NCBI RefSeq assembly: GCF_009730915.1
Contig: NC_052474.1
Coordinates: 5,181,501-5,245,500 of the forward strand
DNA: 64,000 nt
DNA from: Dioscorea cayenensis subsp. rotundata
Taxonomy: Eukaryota > Streptophyta > Magnoliopsida > Dioscoreales > Dioscoreaceae
Direction of reading: 5' to 3'
Shown here: positions 1-12,833 of the stretch, piece by piece
Position numbering within the stretch: position 1 is the first letter of the stretch
How the letters are laid out: each line of letters begins with the position of its first letter
The notes under the pieces: model-generated
Databases searched by the model: none
Seen by the model: only the letters and a program-made list of their open reading frames with translations
What the model was told of the DNA's origin: nothing
Translations under genes and position numbers: made by a program

Positions 1-2285
1 CTAACTCAAATTTAATGAGTTATACTTTAAATTGGGTTTCACATAGGACTGTTTTATGAGACTGGTAATTGAAGATATAAGTAGTTTGATAGTGAAGAGA
101 GATTCGGATTGATCATGTGTTCTTTTGGATTTCTCTTTCATTTCATTGTTTTTCTATGTGGATCAGCAGAAGCACCAGATCCGAGGCTTACAATTAAACC
201 GTGTAATTCATGTGTCCTAAATAGAATAAATTGGCTAGTTTGGATGAACAAAATAAACATTTTGCTTATTATATTCCAACAACCATTTGGCTTTAATTAC
301 TACAGAGAAGAGTGGCAAACCAAAAATGCTTTTGGTTTGAAGCATTTAAGTGTGTATTAACTTCCAGCAAGCTTCTTGGTGTCTGTCTGCCTTAGAATTG
401 GAAAGTCCTCTCGTCATTGAATTTGTTGGACCCTTTCATTGTCTCCATCCTCCATAAGATTATAATAATATTGATGAACAAGCAATGAGTCATGCCTTGA
501 GGATGATTTATTACTGGTTGTTATTTATTATTGGTCAAGGAATTGAACAGTTTCCTGTTCTCAAATGGCACCCTGGGATTGGATTACTTAACATAAATTT
601 ATAACGCCGCAAATTTTTGACTGGAATTTCAGACTTTGACAAAGTTTCTGCAGTACTATTTAAGAATTTCAAACCTCCATAATTTATATTTGACAATGTA
701 CCAACATGTTAAAGAATTTTCCAAGTGTGCTCTGCATAAGTTCTTTACTTTTTTTTTTTTTATTAAATAAGTTCTTTACTTTTAAAAATAAAACAAAGAA
801 AATTGTAGGCCTGATTAGAGATAATATATAGAAAGTATATCACCCAACAATAACAAAAGCACATGCATTAAGAGAAGAAAGAATTCAAGGAAAACATCTT
901 TGATTAATTGGCCGTAAGCAAATAATTTGAGAAGAAGAAATTTGAACAACAAATGTTCAATAGAAAGTCTCTGAGGAAATCATGGTCAGATAATCATCAG
1001 AGTCTCTAAATATCAAGCGGTGGATATGACTGCTGACATAGTTAGCTGAGATACAATATATTCTAATTTTGAAAGATCAAGTAAATTATAACTATTGATG
1101 AGCAATATAACGTTTTCTCACCGTATATGATGTTTTTTTTTAAAATTTTTTTTTTAATGAAGTGGATGAACATTAATGTAACAAAACAAAAGCCAGGGGA
1201 AAATACAAGTGCGAAAACAAAGAACATAGCAGAGGTACAACATGGGTCAGTTCTGGCCACCATGGATAATAATGGGTTAAGGAAAAAGAAAACAATAAAA
1301 ATAAAACAATGTAATATAGTAAAACGGCCTTTATGAAATAATCGCCATGTTTGATCATTCATTTATGACAACACAAACATGCCAAACTTCAGGCCCACTT
1401 TCTTGAGCCATCATAGATTGATGGCCTAAAGAGGCAGAACTCCTGATAAAGATTAATCAGAATGGAAGCAGAGTTTTTTGGTTTGAGTTTTTTCATATCC
1501 AGATTTAAAAAAAATTGGTCAATCTGACCGATGGTAGAGTTGGGAGAAAATTAATTTTGACTGAAAAAATGCATCCATTGCTACCATGGATTCAGAAGAT
1601 GATCCCTGCAAGAGATTGTTTCATATATAGGAACCTTCTTCTTCATTTGTGTCCTCGGTTATATCTACATTGTTCTTGATCTTTATTCACCTCATAATCC
1701 ATCTCAAGTGGCACACATAGTCTAGTGATAAATACATCAAACTGAACACAGATGCCTGGGAATGCAATTAAGTGCTTCTCCATATTATATCAAAAGCAGG
1801 TGATCAAACACTTTTGCTTCATGTACTGGAGAATTGATTTGCTAATGTTGGCTCTTTGTAAGAGAGATTCCTCACCCATGCTGCCCTTCCAATGTGCACA
1901 TCAATATATTAATACCAGACACCTAGCTACTAATTGGCCTTTCAAACTAACAGTTCACTGAAATTCATCCTTTGTTAATTCTCAACATAATCATTTGTTT
2001 GATTTAAATATTCTCATTTTCTCCATTAAAAAAAATAAACCACACTGGAGATTTGTCAATTCATAAGCAAATATTAAAGTATTAAGCATAGCACAACAAC
2101 AAAAGAATCTAATCTAACATGAGCACTAGTGCCTCCACAGATATAATGAATTAACTAACACCAGTTCCACATTCACATGCAGATGCAATTCACTGACTCA
2201 CAAGAGCCAGATCATTTGTTTTTGCTCTGCAAGTAATATATATTTCAACTGAAACTACCAGAGCATATGAGAGAACAAAATGAGA
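1..2285. other. intergenic, no gene recognised
   Basis: I see no gene here. The short open frames are AT-rich and lack domains or convincing splice partners. Around 1134-1330 the minus strand ends in an A-rich tail preceded by T-rich sequence, which resembles the 3' tail of plant LINEs, but no coding part is attached and I do not call it. The part nearest 2285 is probably the 3' untranslated region of the F-box gene. Confidence 0.5.
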
Positions 2286-3389
2286 TCAAGAAGACAGGAC
2301 AGGGCGCAGTAACACTGCTCTAATGGGAATGTTACACTTTGGGATCAAAGCTTCACCATTTCCAGAGAAACCTTGAACCAAAACCCACTCCCATTGATCA
2401 CTACCCTTCCCTTCCGATCTCCAAACCAGCATCTCAGACCCAAGATCACTAAACAAGTAGAGAGCTTTATCACTCCCCACGCACCGAGTGGCTCCCCAAC
2501 TCCCCTTTCTACTCCAAAACCTCCGGCCCAGCTCCACCGGCACCTCTCCGACCAATTCCCACTCATCCCCGTCCACCAACTCCCAAACGCACGCCTCCCC
2601 CTCGCACACTCCCCCGACCAGTCCGATTCTCTCTACATCCCTCGTCTGCACAAGCACCGCCCACTCGAGCCTATCCGCCATCGGCGCCCGCACCTCCCTC
2701 CACGACCCACTTCCCACATCGAACCCCACGACGCTGTACGCCCTCGCGGACGTCATCCAGTAAATAGTCCCGCCCGCATGCACACTCTCGTTCGGTGTCC
2801 AAACAGTCAACCGCACCGCGAACTCCACCGGCATTGTGCCCGCGTGTCGCCAGTCACCGTCCCTCGAGTCATAAACCTCTAGTGTTGACTCGTAGCAGCA
2901 GGCACCGGAGGTGCCACCAGCAACGAAGACTCGGAAGCTGGAGGAGTTTCCTGATGTAATGAACCCAACAGCGGGGTTGGACCGGGGCTTAGAAAGACAA
3001 GGAAGGAGGTGGAATTGTTTGGAGAAAGGGTTGCAGAGAGCGATGCGGAGGGAGGAGACGGAGGAGACGAGCTTGCAGATGATGAGACCGAGACCGACAG
3101 CGCCGAGTGGGCGGATGGAGTGGGGGATGAAGCGGAGAGGAAGGCAGTGCCAGCGTTGGAAGGACGGGTCAAGAGCATAACAACACTGAATGGAGCCGCG
3201 AGCAGGCATGGCGAGGAGCCAAGGTGGATGGGAGTGGGATGGGGTAGACGAGGAGCGGGCGCAAGCTTGCCAGTGCGTGCAGGTGGACATGGCGCGAGCC
3301 AGGGACGTGGGCGGCAGGTAGGAGAAGACATGGGCGAGGAGGTCTAGAGGGAACTCGTTCCACATCGCGATGCTGAGCTTCAAGTTCAA
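2286..3389 (-). CDS. F-box protein, kelch/galactose-oxidase type, intronless
   Basis: This is a single-exon gene for a 367-residue protein. An F-box lies near the N-terminus at about residues 12-50 (FPLDLLAHVFSYLPPTSL, followed by the usual W). The rest is a beta-rich region with kelch-like strands, for example repeated G-W or D-W pairs after short hydrophobic runs (DGDWRHAG, GSGSWREV, GDEWELVG). F-box proteins of this class are substrate adaptors of SCF ubiquitin ligases: the F-box binds a SKP1-like protein and the C-terminal propeller binds the target. The substrate cannot be told. The first ATG is used; the second, at Met9 just before the F-box, is equally plausible. The gene is much more GC-rich than its surroundings, which produces long antisense open frames that I do not believe. 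Confidence 0.85.
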   Translation of the reverse strand: MNLKLSIAMWNEFPLDLLAHVFSYLPPTSLARAMSTCTHWQACARSSSTPSHSHPPWLLAMPARGSIQCCYALDPSFQRWHCLPLRFIPHSIRPLGAVGLGLIICKLVSSVSSLRIALCNPFSKQFHLLPCLSKPRSNPAVGFITSGNSSSFRVFVAGGTSGACCYESTLEVYDSRDGDWRHAGTMPVEFAVRLTVWTPNESVHAGGTIYWMTSARAYSVVGFDVGSGSWREVRAPMADRLEWAVLVQTRDVERIGLVGGVCEGEACVWELVDGDEWELVGEVPVELGRRFWSRKGSWGATRCVGSDKALYLFSDLGSEMLVWRSEGKGSDQWEWVLVQGFSGNGEALIPKCNIPIRAVLLRPVLSS

Positions 3390-3690
3390 GTTCTTGTTCT
3401 TGGAGATAGATTAGATTAGATTAGAGGTTGGCAGGGTGTTGCGTCTTGATGCGGGAGTGCAGTGAATGATTGGTCTGGTGACTTACTTTATGTATGTGGT
3501 CCACATCATAATGATGACGAAATGGGATTGTATTTGTTAGCATTGTACCACTGTCACACTATCAATGATGCTTCACAAACTCAAAGGGCAGCCTATTTTA
3601 TGTGTAAATTTTATGACACTAGATAATTTGTATGATTTTTTTCGATTGAAAAAGAAATCATATATAATATAATATTATTGGAGAAGGACT
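3390..3690. other. F-box gene upstream region
   Basis: This is probably the promoter and leader of the minus-strand F-box gene. A direct repeat of ATTAG units lies at about 3411-3424. No other element is recognised. Confidence 0.4.
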
Positions 3691-6590
3691 AGAAAAAAAA
3701 ATTATAAAGTTTTTGGATGAGTCTCATGCGGAGCCTCCTCCGGGTCGCTCCCGGCGGAGGCGGTGATGGTGGTGGCGATGGTGACAGGAGGATTCAGGCG
3801 ACTTCCAAGAAGCATGCTGAGGATATTAATGAGGGAGATAAGGCACAGCTTAAGAAGAACCTAACCTACGCGCAAGCTGCCAGCTCTTCGTCGTCGGAAG
3901 AAGCTTAACAGTGAAGAAGGGAGCCAGTATGACCAACAGTGGTAGCTCTGTGGGCCAGGGTAAGATGTCAGCATCTAAGCGACCTAGATCGCCGCGGGAT
4001 AGTACATGTGGTCACTGCTTCCGGACTACGCACAAAACGGCAGACTGTAGGCACCAGGTCATGTGCTTGAGGTGCTCATGCGTAGGTCACATGGAGGCGA
4101 GATGCACCGTTGAACCAAGAAGAAGTCCACATCGAAGGAAACTCCATGTTCGTTCAAAGCGAATGGACAAGCTTGCGGACTCGACTGCGCAGCCGGTTGA
4201 GAGCGACCTGAGAACTGTTTTCGGAAACTAAGTTGGCCATCTCTCTCGATTGCCTTGTCTCCGGAATCTGAGAAACTGAGAGAGGAGCTTGCGAGAGTAG
4301 CTGTGCTCACTTTGACTAAGGGCTTCGTCAACGAAGTTAACTTGCTTGACGTTATTCCGTCCATCATGAACAAGGAGCTTGCAGGCCCTGTTACTCCTTT
4401 GAATGACTGCACATTCTTATTGCCCGATGGAGAGTAGAGTGGAGGTCAAGGAGTTGTGCAAGCTTGGATCTTTCTCCGCGGCGACTAAAGACGGACCGTG
4501 TATGCTTCATATTTCACCGTGGTCGGCTGAGTTGGGAGCGGTGGGGAGGGCGTCGGGAGAGGAGCAATGGATTCACATTTGGAACTTACCCCTTCATGCT
4601 TGGTGCTAGCCCATTATCACGGAGGTCCTCAGGCCGGTGGGGTTGTTAGTCGCTCTCTCGCAAGCGGAGGTTACACATAAATATTTCATCTCTGCGCTAG
4701 TGAGGCGTCGGGCAGGGGTCTCGCTTCCTTTGGAGCTGGACTTCAGCATGGGGATGAGGAAATACCAGGTTTTGTTCACAGGTGATCGGGGAGCGCTCCC
4801 GGTGTTCCGGCGGGATCTGGGAAGATACATGCTTGATTTTAAGGAGGATGGAGCTGCTGTGAAGTCGGGGACGCAGGTTCAGCTTGAGAAGGAGGCTCGG
4901 AAGGTGACTGATAAAGGGAAAGGGAAGGCGATGGTTGAGCTGAGCTCCCACGCCGGACTACGGATCGATGGCGATGCTCTGGCTAGGCCAGCTGTGAATG
5001 TTGGTTCAGAGAAGATGCCGGGAGTCTTGATTTCACCGGATGTGGTCGAGCTCTGCTCCCACGGTGGTGCTGATGCGAACGTCCCTCGGAATCGGGAGGT
5101 TGGGCGTCGGACCGGTGGTCTTCCGGTTGAGCTGGGACGGACTGATGGTCTTCAACGGGCTCGGTCTCCCGAGCGGAGGCAGGTGTTGCGGGAGAAATGG
5201 GTGAGGACGCAGTGTACGGGAGAGTTACGTGTCGAACATGGGGGCTCTCGTCAGTCGAAGTTGATGGACCACGTTAAGGGTCCGCTGGATCAGGTTAAGG
5301 AGACACGTGGCCTTCTCGTGGCGTCCGAGGATGGGGCGGCACTTGTTAAGGTTAGGATGGAACACGTTAAGGAAGGGGGCGGAGCAATTTGAGGATTCTT
5401 CCTTGTGGGGTTGCGGGGTTGATGTTGATGGTGTTCCGCTGGACCACGTTAACAATGTTAATGGGCCGACCTCGTTGGGGTTGATTGAGAAGCAGGGTCA
5501 GAAGAGTCTGAAGGCCCATGAAGTGGGTTTGGAGAAGAATTGTTTTGATGATTCCATTGCTTTCATGATTGGGCCGCTTGTGAACCCGACCCATAGAGCA
5601 CAGCCTGAGATTGATTTGGATGTAGGGGATCCTCTCCTTATATGTGATGTGGGCCTGCAGGTGGGCCGGCCTTTTGTGTCCAAGCCTGAGTCCATTTCAG
5701 GGAAGGATTTGGCTACTGGGGACAGAGTTTCTAAGGATTCAGGGGGCAAGCTGATAGGGGAAGGGTCCTTGGCGCCAGTGGAGCTGTCGAAAGTTTATTT
5801 TAAAGACAAGTCTGCGGTACCTACGGTTGATCTCCCTGATGATTTTATTTGGCAATTTATTGCGGGGGTATTGGCACTTGTTCCGGTTCTAGTTCAGGAG
5901 GACACTGGGGGTCGCAGTGGCAATGATATGATGTCAGAAGGGGATGAGGGTTCTAATGTTCGTTCTACTGGTTATGTGACTATGGAAGTCGAAGTTTAGT
6001 CGGATGGCTCGGCTTCTGAGTTCGAAAGGAACCTTAGAGAGTTGTTACCTGGGTTTCAGGGTGGTTCAGATGCTAATGGGCAAAGACAAGCTACGGGCCT
6101 CAGGAAAAGCGAAAGGCCTAAAAAACCTTCTTCCCGTTTCACTGAAGATGCCGAGTACTTGACTGAACCACCCAAATCGACCAAGAAGAAAGGAACTGTG
6201 ACGGAAGAGGTGAAAGTTCCTGAGAGATCGAGAGCCAAGATGTTGGAACATTCTTCTACCATCAGGCGTAGTCTGGAGTTCCTTACATTCACTAGGGAGG
6301 AGCAGGGTGGTGCGTCGATTCAGGATGCTGGGCTCGAAACGCACACTGGCTAATTGATTGTATTTCGGGGGGGTCTGGGGGGTGGTGGAGGCTGTTGTTC
6401 TTTACCTCGTTTTGTGTTTTGTGGGGTTCCTTTTCTATTTCCTTTATGTTTCTGTTCCACTGCTTGTGCTTCGTTGTGGCGCCCCTCTTCTTTTCTCTAT
6501 GATGAGATAGGGGCTTAATTGTACCTTTGTTTTTTCTTTAGTTTTTAATGGAAGTGATTTATCCATTTTTTTTCAAAATCAAAGGTGGGA
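3690..6590 (+). mobile_element. LINE-type ORF1 relic (zinc knuckle plus DUF4283-like), no ORF2
   Basis: GC-rich coding-like DNA set in AT-rich flanks. Around 4004-4112 two zinc-knuckle-like clusters can be read (CGHCFRTTHKTADC, then CLRCSCVGHMEARC). At about 4440-4850 follows a segment typical of plant LINE ORF1/DUF4283 proteins (WIHIWNLPLHAW, then FISALVRRRAGVSLPLEL, then SMGMRKYQVLF). The reading shifts frame near 4230, has a stop near 4435 and another near 4607, so it is decayed. Open segments continue to a stop near 6352. No endonuclease or reverse transcriptase follows, only about 200 bases of T-rich 3' region ending near 6575 in a motif (GTGATTTATCC) seen at other LINE-like tails. It is either an ORF1-only non-autonomous derivative or an internally deleted copy. 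A degenerate possible target duplication lies at about 3670-3687 and 6588-6606, but it is weak. Confidence 0.65.
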
Positions 6591-6599
6591 TATTGATGG

Positions 6600-7560
6600 A
6601 GTGGGTTATTAAAATATGTTTGATATTTTAATATGTAACCTAAAGTTATATGTTTGATTATTAAAAAACAGTTCATTTGTAACATGTTTGATTACTCAAT
6701 GGATCGTGTATAATGGAGAATTTTTTTAATGGATAATTGGATATAATAGTCATTTAATTGCATGCTCCATGTGAGGATGAGCACAAGTGGATGAATGGGT
6801 TTATTTACCCACACACCTCGCCCATGATTGTTCATAAGTTGTTTCACTATATATCTTAAACAGTATATTCAAATATCTTTATGCTCATCACTAATATATG
6901 TATTTATTAATAAATGTCGACAAACCATAACATTCTATATAAAAAAAATTCAATCCTTGACTTTTCATTTTTAAAGAAAATACAGGTTTTATTTTTCGCT
7001 AATATATTAATTTTAACAAAATTTTCTGTTTTAAATAACTGAAAATTATAAATTTATTCATGGATAATTAAGAGTTAAAATATATAACTATGTAGTCTTA
7101 TATATGAAATCTTATATATGTGTAGAATTACATAGACAATGATTATAAAAGACATTGTTTATACTTTTTTTTTTAAATCTATTATTACATAATAGGATAT
7201 ATATACATACACATCTCATATTTTCATGAGTATATCTATATTAAAGAAAATTTACTCAAATATATATAATTTAGGAACTGTGGCTAGCCCAATAATAACT
7301 ATCCGGGTTTGTATTACAATTCACATTCTGAATTTTTTGTGAAATTTTTGTGTGAGAAATACTTATTATTTTTTCGTTTAGAATTGCATGACTGGAGGTT
7401 TATTTTTAAGAGGTCAATCAAGTTACAATAATTGGTGTAAATCCGTACCCATTTGTCTTTCGCTTGTTGACTTCGTAATATATATATATATATATAGTTC
7501 CAAAATTAAAATAAATTGTAAATAAATAAACTAATTAATAAGGGGTATTATAGTCATTCT
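6600..7560. other. AT-rich intergenic region
   Basis: No gene is seen. It contains T-rich and TA-rich stretches, with a short TA run at about 7479-7495. The last part should hold the promoter of the gene starting at 7664. Confidence 0.5.
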
Positions 7561-7663
7561 ATCAAGCACCAAAGAACAAGGGGAGGATGAGAACGGGATC
7601 CAGAGAACAAAGAAAGCTTAGAAAGGAGAGCGAACGCGAACAGACAAGAGGCCTCCCTCTCCG

Positions 7664-10437
7664 ATGGCTCCTCCTCCATCCTCTTCCTCCAAGAACTGGA
7701 AATCCATCGCCGCTCGCATCTATTTCCTCCTCATCATCCTCCAAATCCCTCTTTTCAGGTATCATTCATTATGTTTAGATCTCTTTTTCGCGGTTTCTGA
7801 TCTATATATTGAATTTTTTTCCTTGCAATTGAATTAAGCAACGGTGTGAGTAGGTAGGTAGCATATCATGCTGTGGTTCGTGTTCATATTCCTCATAAAT
7901 ATGGGCAATGGAGTTGGTTAGGTTATTCAAGCTCAAAACTTCACCTTTCCGACCACATGATCATGATCACTATCCTTTGTTGTGGTTCAGCAAATCATTC
8001 TTGAAATTTTTACTCTTCAAATATGTTCTAAAGGCGTCAAATTTTGTTTCCTAATTAATCTTCAACTGTTCAACCATGTTTTCCAACGAGGAGCCAATTT
8101 GCATGGTTGACCAGGGGACTGCTTCTCTGCCCCTTGATCATGCTTGTGTCTTTGGAGCCAAAACACAGATCTTGAGTACACCACAGTGGTCTCTAGAAAA
8201 TTTGGTTGGTTGACATGTTGAGCCACCAGGACTATACCATTTAGTTTTCAACTGATAGAATGTGAGGCATCATGGCTAATTTATGTTGATATACGTGATG
8301 TAGTTTAGAGTGCATAATATTTTGAGAAAAAATTGTTACTTCCAAGTATATTTTCTATGATTTTTTTAATTAAGTTAATTATATATTCCTCTTTCTCCTG
8401 CCAATTTCTCATTCTCATTACTCGAAAAGAGGGGCATCAAGCTGAACGGCATGCATAAATCAGTTGTTGTGTGCACACTAGTTCAAGAACGCAGATATGT
8501 TATGAACATCATATCCAGTATCTCCTTAAATGTGAAGTTCCTAACTGGCAGTTTTTTTTATATTTTGTTTGTTACTTCCCATCTATAGAGTTTAGCTCAT
8601 GTATAGAGAACCACATGCTGTAATTCTTGTTCATCTTCCTCTGGTAGTATGCATAAGGGAATTGATTAGGTTACTGAAAATCAAAACTTCACCTTTCCCC
8701 TTCACATGATCATGATGGTTGTATTATGGTCTTAAGTAACAAACCTTGAAATTGTTGTTATCCACGTAAGTTTTGAGGTTATCAACTATGTCTACTAACT
8801 AATATCAAACTCTCCTTACGTTTATCCTAAAAAGTAACCCATTTCCATGGTGAATCCTGGACCAAGGGACTGCTCCTCTGGCCCTTGATCATTGAATGTC
8901 TTGGGAATTGACACATGGACCTTGGACACTCTGTGGTCGGGCACTGTAATCCATGTTTCAGAGCATATCTTCTATTATGTCTTTGCATTGTGCTACTCCT
9001 GTATAACTGGTTAAGATTACTAGAACATTTTGTAGGTTGAAATGCTGAGCCATTGGGGACCCTATCCTGTAGTCTTTGACAAACAAGGTATAAGGCGTCA
9101 TGGCCCAACTTATGTTGAATAGATGATGTGATCTTATGTGCATAATATTTTGACCAAAATTTGTCGTTTCCATGCTTGTCTTTCTATGTTTTCTTGTTTT
9201 TCTTTCATTTAGTTAATAAGAATTTGCTCTTGTCCAACTAAATTCCCATTCTCATGCCTAGAAAATTCAGGCATGAAGCTTAATAGCATGCATAAAGCAA
9301 ATGTTGTGTTTATCCTAATTGCAACAACTTGCACATTATATGAACAGAAGTAGACATTGACATGCATGTGATCCCAAAGAATGCTGGCCATTATTACCAT
9401 CTAAGTGCTCTTTCTATAAATCTTACACCATCTATTTCAGTAATTCCTCAATTTGAAGTTCCTGACTGGTAGTTTTGGTTGTCTGTTACTTTCCATCTAT
9501 ATGGTATAATTCATTTCAATAGATCCAAACCAAATGCCTTGTTTTGGAACTTGGCATATCTTCTTTATTTATCTTCCGTCTATTATGCTTTTTGGCTCTA
9601 TTTAATCTACTGTCTATTTTAATCACCTTTGTCATTAAGAAGCAAATAAAATCAAATAAACTGTCATATTCAGCCTTTTGGAAAGCTTCAAAGTTAGTGA
9701 GTGTATGAGTAATTGCATGACTGGCAAAAAAGTAAAATTACATCTACCCCTTGAGCTAGGTCTTTGCAACATGCTTTGGACAATGACTAACTGTGCTTTC
9801 TCATCTTTCTCTTTTCCATTTCAGAGTTCCTTGCAGGTCAGGGATATGCACAACACCAATACAGGTCACATCTTCACAATTAGTTGCAAATGAAATATTT
9901 CCCCCGGCAGTCGTGAAGGCTCTCCTCTACCCCGGAGCAATTGCAAATGGACTTTTCACTAACATGACCATTCCAAGATGGAATAATCTGTTCAACATGT
10001 ACAACCTTACTGAAGCTAAAAACGCATCAGCAGTTGTTGATCTCCAACGGCTTGAGGTTTCCTCTACCTTTATACTAGGCATGAACAATTTGGTTTTGAA
10101 TGTTGCTTTAGTATAGCTAATGTTCTTCGTCATTCACCAGGTTCTTGCTGGCAGCTATTTCGCAGTTGCAGGAGCGCTTGTCAGTGTAATAAATCCAGGG
10201 AGGATGAGCATGTTCGGAACTCTGTTGGTGGTATGGGGCCTTGTGAAAGAAGGGATTCTTGGAAAGCCGGTTAACACAGATCCAAATACAGCGGTTTATG
10301 TATACCCGACAATGTTGGTTGCAGTAATTTGCGCTGTTGTCTCAATAAAGTATAAAGAGAAAAAAACATTGGCGGAAAGCCAGGCCCGGCCTATTGCAAA
10401 ACCATTACAGAGCTCAGTAAAGTCAAAACTCAAGTAA
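7664..10437 (+). CDS. conserved plant membrane protein, 207 aa, three exons
   Basis: Exons are 7664-7758, 9825-10056 and 10141-10437, with GT-AG introns and matching phases, giving 207 residues. The N-terminus is MAPPPSSSSKNWKSIAARIY, followed by a hydrophobic segment (about residues 19-31), so it may be a signal anchor. Further hydrophobic stretches lie at about 110-128 (LAGSYFAVAGALVSVI), 134-152 (SMFGTLLVVWGLVKEGIL) and 168-186 (YPTMLVAVICAVVSIKY). A Cys-containing loop (VPCRSGICTTPIQVTSSQL) follows the first segment. I recall the type as a conserved plant protein of unknown function and assign none. The C-terminus is basic (KYKEKK, ending KSKLK). The first intron is long (2066 bp) and holds a diverged internal duplication. 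The start is chosen because the exon 1 reading joins exon 2 in phase. Confidence 0.83.
7850..9475. repeat. diverged tandem duplication inside intron 1
   Basis: Two blocks of the intron are alike: about 7866-8560 and about 8612-9475. Shared landmarks in the same order are a segment ending ACATGATCATGAT (near 7956 and 8703), a GGGACTGCTYCTCTG segment (near 8115 and 8867), the CCCTTGATCAT that follows it, a TTGA..TGCTGAGCCA-like segment and a CATAATATTTTGA segment (near 8310 and 9141). Identity is clearly below that of a recent copy, with many small gaps. Confidence 0.7.
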
Positions 10438-11763
10438 ATATGGTGGCACTTTTGGCTTTGTAATTTTTTTTACCCTTTGTAACTTTCCTAAAGGTTTTAC
10501 TCAATTGGAAAAACTGAGAACAAGTGTCTTGATCTTGTACTAGTTTTTAAATTTAAATTTTGTGAACTTAGACTGAGCGAAAAGTTCGGTTGCTTGTAAT
10601 CGAATGTGATGATATTTAATTCGACAAAAGGTATCATGATATATGATGGTTATTTGATGCAACATTCATCTCTTCTGAACTTGTTATATTGCCATGGTGT
10701 ACACATAAACAGCATAACAGAAAATAGTCATTCCATTCTTATTTGGATTGCACTTCAATTTTGATCAATTTGTGGTTTTTTCTTCTTCTTAATGGACTGC
10801 ATCTTATCCCTTGAAAAGGTGAAATTATTCAAGTTTCTGATTTAACTGTTGTTATTGCATCTTTTCACTTTAATAATGAAGTTTAGTCAATGATTTCCGC
10901 ACAAACCAAAGTAAGATTACCCCTTTCCCCAAAAGTAGACACATATTAATGTGCTTAACATTTTGTTAGATATAATTGATTTCGGGGTTCTCTAAAAGTA
11001 ACAATAATTGGTATATATATAAATGTAGTTTTGGGCATCTATCCTGGGGATATATGATCTTTATTCCTACACTCACTACCCTTTTTAGGCTTTATTGAAG
11101 CCAGTGCTTGTTACCGGAAACGCAATCACCACTTTCCAAGGTTCCAACAACCTCACTTTCACAAGATAATACTTTCAATCAAACTTTTTACTTAATATTT
11201 CTTGCATTTCCAGTTGCGTCTTAAAAATATTTTAACATTAGTTTTTAAATATGAAAAATGCTTCAATATTCAAACACAATTCAAAGGTAAGCACAATTTT
11301 GTAAGTATATATGTAAATTTATATTATAAAAAGGGCCATTAACATCATACATTCAATATCAAAACAAGCTTCTCATCCATCTCAACTCACATTATATTAT
11401 ATATCTTAGTATAGTAACTAATTAGCAGAACTCACGTACAGCACCTGAAACAAACAAAAGAAGAAAGAATCAGTTAAAAGCAAACAAATATTAAAAAGTC
11501 TACGTGTATCGTCAACTGTCAATTCAATATCCACATTAATTACGTAAACAATCAAACATGCATCTACTCCATCTCAAGATTCATTACCTCAAACACAAAC
11601 AAACAAAAATATCAACACATATTATTATAATTAATAATGATTAAACGGCTGAATTCATTTCCTCAAATACAAACAAAGAATGAATATATAAATCCCAGCT
11701 TTGAGATTGAAAACTGTTAATTATTTTTTTCTCCAACACTTGTTAATTGAGTGCCTACATTAT
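10438..11763. other. 3' region and intergenic spacer
   Basis: This lies between two convergent genes. The first about 200 bases are probably the 3' untranslated region of the membrane protein gene. On the minus strand, 11440-11763 should include the 3' untranslated region of the zinc-finger gene. No other feature is recognised. Confidence 0.45.
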
Positions 11764-12196
11764 TTACTCCCGGGGAGTATTGCATCTAATGCACTCTGTC
11801 CTGCGAGCATAGTTGTGCTCATTGCAACCAGGCCTGTTAACATATATAGATATTTACATAAAGATTTAAATATAGATATAGATGTAGTTATGATCAGTAC
11901 TTAAAAGTGATATATATATATATATATATATATGAGATTAATATTAAAACATGCATTCAATTAAGAGTACGTACGTACTTGTTGCAAATCCAGTCACCAG
12001 ATCTCCAGGCAGGGCGCATGGGAGCGTCTAACATGAGGGAGCTGTCACGGAGAGAGCCACAGTTGATGCAGGCTGAGCGCCAGGCAAAGTTGTGAACTCT
12101 ACTGCCACATGATATGCAGTACCAGTCTCCAACTCTCTCCATGGATCCTTTTGTTGTGCTGGTATTTCTCTCAACTCTGCTATTTTTACCGCTCAT
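11764..12196 (-). CDS. small RanBP2-type double zinc-finger protein, 95 aa
   Basis: Two exons on the minus strand, 12196-11979 and 11833-11764, joined in phase (donor GTACGT, acceptor ending TTAACAG). The 95-residue product has two RanBP2/NZF fingers. Finger 1 (about residues 23-46) shows GDWYC-x2-C and NFAWR with C-x2-C. Finger 2 (about 67-90) shows GDWIC-x4-C and NYARR with C-x2-C, and it is complete only after splicing, which supports the exon model. Such fingers bind single-stranded RNA or ubiquitin. Small plant proteins of this kind consist of little else, and their roles are mostly unknown. The N-terminus is short and Ser/Thr-rich. The leader contains a GTT/AAC repeat at about 12219-12240. 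Two fingers is low; many plant relatives have three. Confidence 0.85.
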
Positions 12197-12790
12197 TTTC
12201 TTGTTGATGTTGTTGTAGGTGTTGTTGTTGTTGTTGTTGTTAAATTTACAGTTGTGAAGGATGGATATGGGTGGCTTTTATTGTTGCTGGAAAGTTTCTC
12301 AATAATTGAGAATATAGCAATGTTGTTGGTTTTAACTGGTGGCGGCCCAGGCTCGGATGTTGTCTCACTATCGTAATTAATTTTCTCAGTACTGTTTTCG
12401 AATCAAATTCGACTTATTAAGGAATAAATCAAGTCTGTGGGAAAAAAGAAACATATGCAAATTCTCATGCACGCACACTCCAACAAGCTCACATGTACAC
12501 ATGCTCACCGTCACAAAATAGGTGCATGATAAGTGATCGACACGTTAGACACTTGACTTCTATACAAGAGATCATCTATACGGGAGATCAAAAATTAGAC
12601 TTCGTTTTAATATATAATATAGTCGTAATGTGAGCTTGTGTGTAAATGAGTATCCATATTTTTTTTTACAAAAAAAAAATAAAATACAGTGTAGACATGC
12701 TTATATATACACACACATACATTGAGTTCACAATTTTTTCGCTTATACATATTTATAATAATAAAAAAAACCCATATGTACGTACACATG

Positions 12791-12833
<43 letters not shown>

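Noticed and set aside
1134-1340. A possible LINE 3' tail on the minus strand
   Set aside because: Only an A-rich end and T-rich sequence are present; there is no coding similarity to support it.
2373-3347. Several long open frames opposite to and overlapping the F-box gene (up to 169 residues)
   Set aside because: They are antisense or shifted shadows of a GC-rich coding region; none has a domain, and the F-box frame explains the sequence.
4059-4412. A minus-strand frame of 117 residues over the LINE ORF1 relic
   Set aside because: The plus strand shows zinc-knuckle and DUF4283-like signatures at the same place; the minus frame shows none.
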